Origin: Photobacterium galatheae
Lineage (GTDB): Bacteria; Pseudomonadota; Gammaproteobacteria; Enterobacterales; Vibrionaceae
Direction: 5' to 3'
Assembly (NCBI RefSeq): GCF_000695255.1
Contig: NZ_JMIB01000001.1
Span: 1 to 64,000, forward strand
Length of the DNA: 64,000 nt
This document shows, one piece after another, positions 44,064 through 51,910 of the stretch. How positions within the stretch are numbered: position 1 is the stretch's first letter; each line of letters opens with the position of its first letter. A program made the translations under genes and the position numbers. The notes under the pieces were generated by a model, which had not been told where the DNA came from, made no database searches, and worked only from the letters and a program-made list of their open reading frames with translations.

Positions 44064-44639
44064 ATGTCGAAAAACATCCTGTTACTGAACGCCAATCCGA
44101 AAACAGAGAGCTTTGCCCGTTTGCTTGCTGATCATTATCAGATTGAAGCCCGGGTACGCTTTGACGTCCGGCGTTTTGATTTGCCGGAAATGGCTTTTCA
44201 GCCAAGTCTGGATCAAGGCTACGACGCCATTCAGCCACTGGAACCCTGTCTGCAAGACTTTCAGCAGCAACTGAAATGGGCCGATCACCTGGTGATTGTT
44301 TCACCGGTCTGGTGGGGCGGGCTGCCCGCAAAATTCAAAGGACTGATTGATCGGGCTATTTTACCGGGGGTTGCATTTCAGTTTGAAGCAGATAACCCGG
44401 AACCGGTGCCGTTGTTACAGGGGAAAACGGCCCGGATCATGCTGACGATGGATGCACCGCCGGAGATGCTTCAGGTGCAGGCCCAGCCAGTCCTTGCGCA
44501 GCTCGATCGCTTTACGTTGCAGTTTTGCGGCGTGGCTCCTGCTGAAACCACGCTGCTCGGCTCGGTGATTCTGTCCACAGCATCAGAGCGTGAAGAGTGG
44601 ATCAAGACGGTCAAATCGCTGGGGGCTGAAGGAATTTAA
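44064..44639 (+). CDS. NAD(P)H dehydrogenase (quinone)-like flavoprotein
   Basis: A 191-residue protein of the flavodoxin-like NQO1/MdaB/KefG family. The FMN/FAD-binding N-terminus (ILLLNANPKTESFARLL) and the PVWWGGLPAKFKGLIDRAILPGVAF segment are characteristic. It reduces quinones or similar electrophiles by two electrons. ATG 44064 follows GAGAGGAAATC. Its promoter is the MerR-type operator just upstream, so it is probably induced by electrophilic or oxidative stress. Confidence 0.9.
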   Translation: MSKNILLLNANPKTESFARLLADHYQIEARVRFDVRRFDLPEMAFQPSLDQGYDAIQPLEPCLQDFQQQLKWADHLVIVSPVWWGGLPAKFKGLIDRAILPGVAFQFEADNPEPVPLLQGKTARIMLTMDAPPEMLQVQAQPVLAQLDRFTLQFCGVAPAETTLLGSVILSTASEREEWIKTVKSLGAEGI

Positions 44640-44681
44640 ACCCGCATTTTTGCCACAGGCTGGCAGTGCCTGCCAGCTTGC

Positions 44682-45593
44682 TTACGGCCTGTTCTCTGTA
44701 TCTGCTGTCTGTTCCGTGAGCCACTGCCGGTAAAAATCAACAAACGCTCTGACTTTGGCGGGAATAAATGCGCCGGGCGGAAACACGGCGTAGATCCCGC
44801 CCCGGGGCAACTGCCAGTCGGAAAACAGTGGCACCAGATCGGGCTCATCTTCGCCTAAATGGGTGGCAATGACGGATAACCCGGCATTGCTTTTGATCAG
44901 GCTGCGCATCGCGCTGGTATTGTCGACCCGGAAACTGCTCTGCATCTGAACCTGAACTCGTTCACCGGCTTTTTCAAAGGTCCAGGTCAGTGCGCTCGGC
45001 AGCGGAGAAAATTCTATCCACGGGTGATGTTTCAGTTCACTGGGATGCTTCGGTGTCCCTATTTCCTGCAAATAGCCGGCTGAGGCCATGACCCGCTGTT
45101 CGAACTCGCCCAGTTTCTGGGCGCGCAGGCTGGAGTCTTTCAGCCAGCCCATACGGATCGACAGATCAATCCCTTCCCGCACCATATCCGATACTTTATC
45201 GCCACTTCGAAGCTCAACCGTGAGTCCCGGGTGGCGTTTGCCAAATGCGGCAGCCGCAGGGGCGAGTAACAGCGCCATGTGATCAACCGGTGCCGTAATC
45301 CGCAATGTGCCGGACAAAGCCTGTGCGCTGGTACCGGCTTCGCTGAGTGTTTCCCCCAGCTTTGCCAGCAGCGGCTGACAGGCCAGATAAAGCTGATGAC
45401 CTGCATCGGTCAGTGTCACCTGTCGGGTTGTGCGGTTGAATAGTACCGCACCCAGATGCTTTTCCAGCGCTTTGATATTCAGACTGATTTTGGTTTTGGT
45501 ACACCCCAGCTTATCGGCTGCAGCGGTGAAAGAACCGGCCTCCACGGTGGCAATGAAGATCGGCAGGGTATTCAGATCGAGTGCTTTGTTCAT
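44682..45593 (-). CDS. LysR-family regulator
   Basis: A 303-residue LysR protein of the common subgroup with LNTLPIFIATVEAGSFTAAADKLGCTKTKISLNIKALEKHLGAVLFNRTTRQVTLTDAG at the HTH (abridged by eye). It is divergent from the NAD(P)-binding oxidoreductase at 45725 with about 130 bases between, the usual arrangement for a LysR and its target. Confidence 0.92.
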   Translation of the reverse strand: MNKALDLNTLPIFIATVEAGSFTAAADKLGCTKTKISLNIKALEKHLGAVLFNRTTRQVTLTDAGHQLYLACQPLLAKLGETLSEAGTSAQALSGTLRITAPVDHMALLLAPAAAAFGKRHPGLTVELRSGDKVSDMVREGIDLSIRMGWLKDSSLRAQKLGEFEQRVMASAGYLQEIGTPKHPSELKHHPWIEFSPLPSALTWTFEKAGERVQVQMQSSFRVDNTSAMRSLIKSNAGLSVIATHLGEDEPDLVPLFSDWQLPRGGIYAVFPPGAFIPAKVRAFVDFYRQWLTEQTADTENRP

Positions 45594-45724
45594 GGCTTCA
45601 CTGTTATGAATTTAATAACAGTGAATTATCGAATGGGCTGTTTTTCAAATCAATGATTGATCGCACAATATGTTCATCAGCTCAACACAGTATCTATCTA
45701 TAAGAAAGAAATGAGGACAACAAC

Positions 45725-46366
45725 ATGAATATTGCGATTATTGGTGCCAGCGGTTTTATTGGTTCAGCCTTGCGTGAAGAAGCGCTGAGCCGTGGTCATC
45801 GAGTGACAGCTCTGGTGAGTCGTCCGGAGCGACTGGCAACACAGCCGGGTCTGACTGTGATCAAAGCAGACGTGCAGGATACCGATGCACTGACAGAGCA
45901 ACTGAAAGGATTTGATGCCGTGCTGAGTGCATTCTCAGGCCACGCGCAGACCGATGTCGGCGGTTACTTTGCAACAGGGTTCGACAGTATTCTGGCGGCA
46001 GCAACTTCCGCGGATGTGAAGCGTCTGATGGTCGTTGGCGGTGCCGGTTCTCTGGAAGTCGCACCGGGCGTGCAGCTGATTGATACGCCTGCGTTTCCGG
46101 CTGAATATAAAGCGACTGCGGAAGGCGCACGATACGCGCTGAATCAGTTACGTGCGCAGCAGAACGTCAACTGGACCATGCTTTCTCCGGCGGCCATGAT
46201 TGCCCCGGGTGAGCGCACCGGCCAGTACAAGTTAGGCACTGATCAGCTAGTGACCGATGCCAGCGGCAACAGCCAGATTTCTGTTGAAGATTACGCGAAA
46301 GCGATGATTGATGAGCTGGAATCTCCGGCGCACCTGAACCGCCGCTTTACGCTGGCTTACGCCTGA
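45725..46366 (+). CDS. NAD(P)-binding oxidoreductase (atypical SDR, NmrA/YwnB-like)
   Basis: A 213-residue Rossmann protein. The dinucleotide motif IGASGFIGSAL is at residues 6-16, and VGGAGSLEVAPG and LSPAAMIAPGERTGQYKLG are typical of YwnB/flavin-reductase-like atypical SDRs. It is divergent from a LysR gene and followed by a strong terminator. The substrate is unknown; quinone or flavin reduction is likely. Confidence 0.9.
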   Translation: MNIAIIGASGFIGSALREEALSRGHRVTALVSRPERLATQPGLTVIKADVQDTDALTEQLKGFDAVLSAFSGHAQTDVGGYFATGFDSILAAATSADVKRLMVVGGAGSLEVAPGVQLIDTPAFPAEYKATAEGARYALNQLRAQQNVNWTMLSPAAMIAPGERTGQYKLGTDQLVTDASGNSQISVEDYAKAMIDELESPAHLNRRFTLAYA

Positions 46367-46392
46367 TTCTGAGACTCACTGCCTTTGAGTTG

Positions 46393-46420
46393 AAAAACGC
46401 AGCTTCGGCTGCGTTTTTTG
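46393..46420 (+). terminator. Rho-independent terminator
   Basis: AACGCAGC (46396-46403), loop TTCG, GCTGCGTT (46408-46415) with a T tract beyond. It terminates the oxidoreductase gene. Confidence 0.93.
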
Positions 46421-46521
46421 TTATTTTCCCTTCACGATCAATCATTTCTGCCTATATTTCTTCTACGTGAGGCAAAAAGCCACTGCGTTCAGACAATTTA
46501 CTTTTCAGTCAGGGAGGGGGT

Positions 46522-47244
46522 ATGCCACAACAACAAGACAGAATGGGTTTCGCGCTGCTGGCGGGCGGCATTTTACTGGGATTGGTCTTTCTGGGTTTCT
46601 TGCTCGGCCAGGCTGCGATGAATTATAAACAGCTTGATCGCAGTGTGACCGTGAAAGGGCTGTCGGAGCGGGAATATCCGGCAGATATTGTGATCTGGCC
46701 GATTCAGTTCAATATCGCCAGCAATGATTTGGGGGAGCTGTATCAGATGCTGGATAGCCAGTCATCACAGATACGCGCTTATCTTCGCAGCAATGGCATT
46801 GGTGCCAGCGAAATTTCGGTGTCGACCCCAGCGATTACCGATAAATCAGCCCAGCAATATGGCAATGAGACTCAGGTTGTGTATCGTTATACTGCACTTC
46901 AGACAGTGACGGTGTACTCCAGTGACATTGAAACTGTGCGTGCTGTCATGGGGTCGTTATCTGAATTGGGTAAGCAGGGCATTGTTTTTACTGGAGATGC
47001 TTACCAAACTCAGACAGAATATTTGTTTACCCGTTTGAACGACATCAAGCCGGACATGATTGAGGAAGCGACCCGCAATGCCCGCGAAGTCGCACAGAAA
47101 TTTGCGGCTGATTCAGACAGTTCTCTGGGGAAAATCCGAAAAGCGTCCCAAGGGCAGTTTTCCATTACCGCCCGGGACAAAAATAATCCACACATGAAGA
47201 AAGTCAGAGTAGTTTCAACCGTTGAATATTATTTGTCTGACTGA
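46522..47244 (+). CDS. SIMPL domain (DUF541) membrane-anchored protein
   Basis: A 240-residue protein with an N-terminal membrane anchor (LLAGGILLGLVFLGFLLG, about 10-30) and the SIMPL domain (RSVTVKGLSEREYPADIVIWPI and, at the end, KKVRVVSTVEYYL). The bulk is therefore periplasmic. DUF541 proteins relate to YggE, implicated in oxidative stress resistance. GGGAGGGGG precedes ATG 46522. An SDR gene starts 26 bases after its stop. Confidence 0.9.
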   Translation: MPQQQDRMGFALLAGGILLGLVFLGFLLGQAAMNYKQLDRSVTVKGLSEREYPADIVIWPIQFNIASNDLGELYQMLDSQSSQIRAYLRSNGIGASEISVSTPAITDKSAQQYGNETQVVYRYTALQTVTVYSSDIETVRAVMGSLSELGKQGIVFTGDAYQTQTEYLFTRLNDIKPDMIEEATRNAREVAQKFAADSDSSLGKIRKASQGQFSITARDKNNPHMKKVRVVSTVEYYLSD

Positions 47245-47270
47245 AAAGTATTGATAAACAAGGAGGTCAC

Positions 47271-48008
47271 ATGAAAGTTGCGCTGGTGACAGGCGGAAGT
47301 CAAGGGATCGGGCTGGAAACGGTACGGCGTTTGGTTGCGGAAAATTATCAGGTGATTACCTGTTCCAGACGGGAAGACGTCTGGCAGCAGCAGGTCGAAC
47401 GCTATCCAGAGCTGGCTGCTGTGGATTACCATCAGGCGGATATCAGTGATGAGGCCCAGTTGTATCGTCTGTTCAGTGACATCAGTGAACAGTATGGCAA
47501 ACTGGATGTTGCGGTCAACAATGCGTCCCCGGCGCTGGCTTCCCGCGGACAGTTTGCAGAAGTTGTATCGGTCGCATTACAGGATACGCTTCAACAAGAT
47601 TTCTGGGCGCAGGCTTTGTGTCTGCAGCAGGAACTTCGGCTGATGGGCGAAGGCGGTGCCATCGTCAATCTCAGCTCGGTCAATGGGTTACGTCCAACCC
47701 CCAATGCTGCGATGTACAGTGCAGCCAAACATGCCATTGAAGGGCTCACGCGTTCCGTTGCGCTGGAAGTGATTGGGCAGGGCATTCGCATCAACGCCGT
47801 TGCTCCCGGTGTCACCTGGACACCACGCTGGGAAGCCCGTGAAGTCGAAGCCCCCGGTACCCGTGCGGATGTGTCTGCCGTCGTTCCGGCAAAACGTTAT
47901 GCCAATGCCAGTGAAATTGTAGATGCTGTGTTGTTCTTATTATCAGAAAAAGCCAGTTATATTGTCGGCCATACGCTGGTGGTCGATGGCGGGCTGAGTT
48001 TGAATTAA
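47271..48008 (+). CDS. Short-chain dehydrogenase/reductase
   Basis: A 245-residue classical SDR: cofactor motif TGGSQGIG (7-14), NNAS, the catalytic Ser in VNLSSVNG, and the YxxxK pair in YSAAK. It ends with VGHTLVVDGGLSLN, as do most FabG-like SDRs. ATG 47271 follows AGGAGGTCAC. It shares a likely transcript with the SIMPL gene. The substrate cannot be deduced. Confidence 0.92.
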   Translation: MKVALVTGGSQGIGLETVRRLVAENYQVITCSRREDVWQQQVERYPELAAVDYHQADISDEAQLYRLFSDISEQYGKLDVAVNNASPALASRGQFAEVVSVALQDTLQQDFWAQALCLQQELRLMGEGGAIVNLSSVNGLRPTPNAAMYSAAKHAIEGLTRSVALEVIGQGIRINAVAPGVTWTPRWEAREVEAPGTRADVSAVVPAKRYANASEIVDAVLFLLSEKASYIVGHTLVVDGGLSLN

Positions 48009-48177
48009 GCGCGGGTATGAGCAGATTCGGCCTTTAAATGACGGTGTCCAAGCGGTTATATTCAGCACCGTTGAATTTACGGTGGGCATTGCGCTTGTCA
48101 GTCGGGTGATCCAATCGCATCTGTTGGATGAAACCCGGCTGCATCACCGTGTAGTGTTTTGTTGAATGGAAATAAAA

Positions 48178-48570
48178 ATGAAGAAAGCTTTCTTGTTGAG
48201 TTTAGCACTTACCGGATCGGCTCTGATTCAGGGGTGCGCTGCTGAACAACAAATCGAACAAAGAAAGGAACAAGCCGGCGTTGTGGTTAGCTCCGATGAT
48301 TTTTCGGTGACGGCCGCCGTCAACCAAAATGGTGAGTTTGATGAGACGCAAACAGAGAATCACCTGACACGCCGTATTTCAGGGAAGTTGCAGGTATCAA
48401 AAGGCCAGAATTTGGTTCATATTCGTTATGCAAGCAGCAATGAACAGGGCACGTCTCAACGGGAAATTACCTCGACCGTGTTGTTACAAGACGATGAGTC
48501 GGTGGTGATCGGCGGTGATGATGACAAGATGATTTACCTGAGAGTCACGGGCAGTTCATTGTCGTTATGA
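48178..48570 (+). CDS. Small lipoprotein of unknown function
   Basis: About 130 residues with a lipoprotein signal (MKKAFLLSLALTGSALIQGC; Cys about 20). The mature part is strand-rich and acidic (VVVSSDDFSVTAAVNQNGEFDE, QDDESVVIGGDDDKMIYLRVTG) without a recognised domain. A hairpin without T tract follows (48574-48602). It marks the left edge of the minus-strand cassette-like region. Confidence 0.75.
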   Translation: MKKAFLLSLALTGSALIQGCAAEQQIEQRKEQAGVVVSSDDFSVTAAVNQNGEFDETQTENHLTRRISGKLQVSKGQNLVHIRYASSNEQGTSQREITSTVLLQDDESVVIGGDDDKMIYLRVTGSSLSL

Positions 48571-48610
48571 GACAGAATTGGGCGGTTTCTCCGTCCAATT
48601 CTGATCAGTG

Positions 48611-48787
48611 TCAAGACAAGTTCAGCTTTTGATGCCAGTGAATTATGGTGGGGGAGGCTAAACGCTCCACTTTCGCAAACATCGTTTGGATGAGCTGCTT
48701 GCAGCGATTACATTTTTTTAGTGCCATATATTCAGCAACATCGTTGAGATCCGATAACGCTGGCTCAATCCAGATTATTTCAGCCAT
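48611..48787 (-). pseudogene. Truncated ParE/RelE-family toxin
   Basis: A 58-codon frame beginning ATG 48787, overlapping the antitoxin stop by 13 bases as in intact operons. It reads MAEIIWIEPALSDLNDVAEYMALKK and continues CKQLIQTMFAKVERL, which are the N-terminal half of a ParE toxin; the sequence then leaves the family and stops. About 40 C-terminal residues, including the catalytic-type basic end, are missing. It is likely a decayed toxin. Confidence 0.8.
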
Positions 48788-49026
48788 TCTGACAGTTTGG
48801 TTTCTTCATGACTGACTGCTTTGCCATCAGCGACTGTACGCTCACCACGCGCAATACCTCCAAGTATGGTGAAGCGGTTTTGCATCAACTCATAATCATC
48901 GACATCAATCAGATAAGCAGATGGTTTACCGTGTTCGGTCATCAACACTGGCTCTTTTGTTTCGTGAAGGTCGGCTAGGATCTTAGTCGTTTGACGCTTT
49001 AGTGCTGTTGCGAGTTCTACTTTCAT
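48775..49026 (-). CDS. Phd/YefM-family antitoxin
   Basis: An 83-residue antitoxin: VELATALKRQTTKILADLHETKEPVLMTEHGKP is the DNA-binding Phd/YefM core, followed by AYLIDVDDYELM and an acidic toxin-binding tail (AVSHEETKLSEWL). The start is ATG 49026 (ATG 49041 is an alternative). It is followed by a truncated ParE toxin and preceded by an inverted repeat suited to autoregulation. As the partner is broken, the antitoxin may act as an orphan or immunise against related systems. Confidence 0.88.
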   Translation of the reverse strand: MKVELATALKRQTTKILADLHETKEPVLMTEHGKPSAYLIDVDDYELMQNRFTILGGIARGERTVADGKAVSHEETKLSEWLK

Positions 49027-49046
49027 GAGAGATGCTCTCATAGAAT

Positions 49047-49077
49047 ACTCAAGTGATACAATTCTATCACTTTGAGT
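49047..49077. promoter_or_regulatory. Palindromic operator of the antitoxin operon
   Basis: AAGTGATA (49051-49058) and TATCACTT (49065-49072) form a perfect inverted repeat with a 6-base spacer; the arms extend imperfectly as ACTCA/TGAGT. It lies directly upstream of the antitoxin start. Confidence 0.6.
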
Positions 49078-49101
49078 GTGGCAAGCGCTTTGACGGTTAC
49101 C

Positions 49102-49170
49102 ATGGCACAAATTGCGTATGACATTGATTGAGCCAGACAGAGTTTCAGTGTTCACGGTGAGGATCATCCG
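49102..49170 (+). mobile_element. IS110-family transposase 5' relic, copy a
   Basis: Translated forward, ATG GCA CAA... reads MAQIAYDID-stop-ARQSFSVHGEDHP, the start of the IS110 DEDD domain (normally IDLAKxxFxxHGED). The Leu codon is TGA. The relic lies between the antitoxin and the GNAT gene. Confidence 0.7.
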
Positions 49171-49206
49171 GATTTTAGTGATAAACGTTATAGCCGTTTT
49201 GTTATG
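49169..49206. repeat. Shared 38-bp gene-end segment, copy 1
   Basis: This sequence abuts the stop of the GNAT gene. A diverged copy lies at 50137-50174 at the stop of the GrpB gene; both contain CGGATTTTAGTGAT. It could be half of a cassette recombination site or conserved IS110-flanking DNA. Confidence 0.5.
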
Positions 49207-49732
49207 AGCACACTTTTGCATAAACGACCGTGCTGTCTAATTCACCCGATGGTAAACGTCGTGCATTGGTTAAGCATGCTTCAAGTTGAAAACCACAACG
49301 CTTTGCGACAGCCTGACTCTTTAAGTTTGATTTGGCCATTTTTATTTCTAACCGTTGAGCATGCTTTTCCTTGAAAGCATATTCTTCAATAAGTTTAACG
49401 GCTTCGGTGATATAACCTTTGTCAGTTTTTGATGTTTGTAACCAGTAACCTATTTCAAAATAGGGAACCGATTTATCTCTAACAATAAAACCGACAGCAC
49501 CGATAAAGAGTCCAGTTTCTTTTTCAATGAGATTAAACCAAAACTCACCCGTGAAAAGAGTAAAATTTTCTATAGCCTCTTTGATATTACTTCTGAGTTT
49601 ATTTTCTGTGAATGATTCAGAAACCCAAGGTAAAAACTGTGATAAATCGGATTTACTCTCATGAATGGCAACAAGCATTGACTCAGTATATTTCAATGAT
49701 GGTGGAACTAATTGAATTCTTTTACTTTCCAT
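49202..49732 (-). CDS. GNAT-family acetyltransferase, RimJ/RimL type (cassette-like)
   Basis: A 176-residue Acetyltransf_3 protein: LSQFLPWVSESF near residue 30, EIGYWLQTSKTDKGYITEAVKL as motif A, and RLEIKMAKSNLKSQAVAKRCGFQLE. It is AT-richer than the GNATs at 24-31 kb and lies in the minus-strand block with IS relics, so it was probably acquired separately. GNATs are frequent cassette cargo. Substrate unknown. Confidence 0.88.
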   Translation of the reverse strand: MESKRIQLVPPSLKYTESMLVAIHESKSDLSQFLPWVSESFTENKLRSNIKEAIENFTLFTGEFWFNLIEKETGLFIGAVGFIVRDKSVPYFEIGYWLQTSKTDKGYITEAVKLIEEYAFKEKHAQRLEIKMAKSNLKSQAVAKRCGFQLEACLTNARRLPSGELDSTVVYAKVCS

Positions 49733-49834
49733 ATGAGTTCCCTATTTGGAAGATGTTATTCACGAATGACACAGGTTCCCTTACCTTATCAGGCTTTGCC
49801 ACATTGGGACAAATCCAGGGGGGGGTCTTGACGG

Positions 49835-49996
49835 GATTGATTGAGCCAAACACAGCTTCAGTATCAACTAATATAATACTGAGCCTATTTTTTCAGCGGA
49901 GTGGATTGCTTCACTGAGTCATTGTAATAGCCAATGATAAAGTAAGGTTCAGACCTTTTTCGGAAACCTGATAGCGCGGCGTGCGCCACAGGCTCG
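49835..49996. repeat. 162-bp direct repeat, copy b (with IS110 relic)
   Basis: It starts with the IS110-derived GATTGATTGAGCCAAACAC (GID-stop-AKHSFSI) and continues into unassigned sequence ending GCCACAGGCTCG. It is repeated at 50788-50949 with eight differences (about 95 percent). Part of the second half recurs at 54139-54231. The second half has terminal GAGCCT/AGGCTC complementarity and an internal TCATTG/CAATGA stem. Confidence 0.85.
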
Positions 49997-50136
49997 TTGA
50001 TCTGAAGACAGTCATACAGAAAAGTTATTGAAGCTTTGGTATATATACCACCCGTCATCGTTACCTGTGTCAGGACGGTGGCTATCATCCCCAATTTGAT
50101 GCTGCGCAATTGTGTCTGATAGAAAGAAAAATCAGT

Positions 50137-50174
50137 CGGATTTTAGTGATCAACGATAAAGTCGTTGTGCTATT
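50137..50174. repeat. Shared 38-bp gene-end segment, copy 2
   Basis: Diverged copy of 49169-49206, abutting the stop of the GrpB-like gene. Confidence 0.5.
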
Positions 50175-50643
50175 CCTGTGCCAGCACATGCTCGACAAAA
50201 ACTGACTTTTTTTTGCGGTATTTTTCTTGAGGCAAACCTTTACAAGACATTTTGAGTTCATTGTACTGTTGGACTAGCGAAGGATTGGCTCGTAATTTAT
50301 CGCGAAAAGCCAAAAAACACTCAAATTCTGACCCATTGGCGACAACTTGAAGTGCGACATTATCATTTGATGTTGATTCCAACATGCAGAGTTCCGAAGT
50401 TCTTAATGTGTCGACTTTTTCTTGAAAGCCTAAAGTTATCAGTAATTGGACTGCATTCTCTAGTTCAATAGCCTTTACACCGATGAAAATATCCAGATCG
50501 CCTTTTGATACAGCCATGGGAATTGATGATGCACCCACATGTTCAACGCTTGCTTCAGGGAGCAACTTTTGTATTTCACGCCTGTAATGAAGAAACAGCT
50601 CTTTACAAGACGCTTGATATTGTTCAGCACGATAAAATTTCAT
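50170..50643 (-). CDS. GrpB/UPF0157-family nucleotidyltransferase-like protein
   Basis: A 157-residue protein with the UPF0157 (GrpB) pattern: VEHVGASSIPMAVSKGDLDIFIGV, which contains the nucleotidyltransferase GSS and DxD residues, then LRANPSLVQQYNELK and KYRKKKSVFVEHVL. The biochemical role is undefined; some homologues relate to coenzyme A biosynthesis fusions. The region between its ribosome site (GAGGAAAT) and the upstream gene is a tandem heptamer array, so its expression may vary with repeat number. Confidence 0.87.
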   Translation of the reverse strand: MKFYRAEQYQASCKELFLHYRREIQKLLPEASVEHVGASSIPMAVSKGDLDIFIGVKAIELENAVQLLITLGFQEKVDTLRTSELCMLESTSNDNVALQVVANGSEFECFLAFRDKLRANPSLVQQYNELKMSCKGLPQEKYRKKKSVFVEHVLAQE

Positions 50644-50662
50644 ATTTCCTCATCAAGGTATA

Positions 50663-50697
50663 ACAAATGACAAATGACAAATGACAAATGACAAATG
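50663..50697. repeat. Tandem heptamer array ACAAATG x5
   Basis: Five perfect copies lie 20 bases before the GrpB start (CATTTGT on the coding strand). The array adjoins the hairpin of IS110 relic c and may have grown from its ACGAATGACATGG-like edge. Confidence 0.95.
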
Positions 50698-50700
50698 AAA

Positions 50701-50765
50701 TGGACTCCCTTATATCAGGTTTTTCTGCATTGGCTAATGCCTGATGCTAGAATCCTTGGAGTCCA
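50701..50765. other. Structured hairpin upstream of IS110 relic c
   Basis: Nested inverted repeats TGGACTCC/GGAGTCCA (50701-50708, 50758-50765), ATCAG/CTGAT (50714-50718, 50741-50745) and GCATT/AATGC (50727-50731, 50736-50740). The same architecture with different bases occurs at 51838-51910 and 52763-52837, each directly before an IS110 5' relic. Confidence 0.7.
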
Positions 50766-50787
50766 TCCTGTCACTATCTGTTTATAG

Positions 50788-50949
50788 GATTGATTGAGCC
50801 AAACACAGCTTCAGTATCAACCAATATAATACTGAGTCTATTTATTCATTGGAGTGGATTGCTTCACTGAGTCATTGTAATAGCCAATGATAAAGTAAGG
50901 TTCAGACCTATTTCGGAAACTTGATAGTGCGGCGTGCGCCACAGGCTCG
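50788..50949. repeat. 162-bp direct repeat, copy c (with IS110 relic)
   Basis: Second copy of 49835-49996. Upstream, CTG TCA CTA TCT GTT TAT AGG ATT GAT TGA GCC reads LSLSVYRID-stop-A, so the IS110 start codon has become CTG. Confidence 0.85.
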
Positions 50950-50970
50950 AAGTTGACTGATTTATTTTCA

Positions 50971-51813
50971 TTATTGAGTTTGTTCTTTCAGCAACTTCTT
51001 GGTGCCACGTACTTCAAGTACATCCAGAAATTCTTGGAACCCATTTTTATCGATGAATGGATTCATTTCCTCAGAGTATTTAGATTTTCGCTCAAAAATC
51101 TGAGCCATATGAGGATGACTTGCCAAATTGACTTCGACTTCTGGCGATGTTCGTGAAATATTCCGAATCTTTTCTACACTTTGAACATATTTTTCAGCCA
51201 AATCCAGACCATTAAAATTGGTGCCATTCCCGCCAACAATAAATGCTCTATGATCAATGCCTTTGTTCTTCACGAAAAAGTCGATTGAAAGACATCCTTC
51301 GGTATGACCTGGCGTCGAATAAAATTTAAATCGCTTGTTTCCAACGATTAATTCATCTTTATCTTTCGTGAAGCTATCTACTTTGGGTGGAATAAAATGA
51401 TTGTTACCTGTGGATTCTTTCGACGTAGATTTGGCCAGAAGAAAATCCTCGTAAGATATGATGATCTGACTACCATAATTGCGCTGTATATACTCTGCAG
51501 CGCCTATATGATCTGAATGCCCATGGGTAATGATGATGTATTTTAGATCGTTTGGGTCTAGTCCAAGTTTCTTGATACTGTCTGGGATCCAGCGTCCGTA
51601 TGGGCTTTCTAAAGTATCAATGAGAACAAGTCCACTTGATGTTGTGATTAAATATGAGGAAACCCATTTGTCTCCAACGTAATACACATCATCGAACATC
51701 TTAAATGGTTCGACATAGCCATTTTTTTTTGTCTTTTCTGGAATAAATGCTCTTTGCTCGAGAGCAAAAGATTGAAACGATAGAGAAATTAGTAACAATA
51801 TAAAATATTTCAT
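50971..51813 (-). CDS. Secreted metallo-beta-lactamase-fold hydrolase, subclass B3-like
   Basis: A 280-residue protein with signal peptide (MKYFILLLISLSFQSFA). The zinc motif H-x-H-x-D-H is HGHSDH (H97, H99, D101, H102), with H170 in PGHTEGC and a late His in ASHPHM (233/235). The overall layout (DTLESPYG..IPDSIKKLGLDPNDLKYII, GHTEGCLSIDF, LASHPH) is that of subclass B3 metallo-beta-lactamases rather than glyoxalase II. Carbapenemase activity cannot be claimed from sequence alone. ATG 51813 is the start that exposes the signal peptide. It lies in the cassette-like block. Confidence 0.82.
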   Translation of the reverse strand: MKYFILLLISLSFQSFALEQRAFIPEKTKKNGYVEPFKMFDDVYYVGDKWVSSYLITTSSGLVLIDTLESPYGRWIPDSIKKLGLDPNDLKYIIITHGHSDHIGAAEYIQRNYGSQIIISYEDFLLAKSTSKESTGNNHFIPPKVDSFTKDKDELIVGNKRFKFYSTPGHTEGCLSIDFFVKNKGIDHRAFIVGGNGTNFNGLDLAEKYVQSVEKIRNISRTSPEVEVNLASHPHMAQIFERKSKYSEEMNPFIDKNGFQEFLDVLEVRGTKKLLKEQTQ

Positions 51814-51837
51814 CGATCTCACTTGAATGTAAACGAA

Positions 51838-51910
51838 TGACATGGGCTTCCCTCCATTCAGCTTTACCCCACCAGGAAAGCCTGAAAAACTCTTGGAAGC
51901 CACCATGTCA
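51838..51910. other. Structured hairpin upstream of IS110 relic d
   Basis: Outer stem TGACATGG-GCTTCC (51838-51851) with GGAAGC-CA-CCATGTCA (51895-51910, two-base bulge). Inner stem TTCAGCTTT (51857-51865) with AAAGCCTGAA (51877-51886, one-base bulge). The right arm contains the ATG of relic d. Confidence 0.75.

Noticed and set aside
49885..50109. 74-codon minus-strand ORF including the 162-bp repeat
   Set aside because: The repeat copy at 50788-50949 does not keep an equivalent complete frame; treated as repeat DNA.
50930..50950. Group II intron boundary (GTGCG) at the repeat end
   Set aside because: Only a five-base coincidence; no domain V hairpin or reverse transcriptase nearby.
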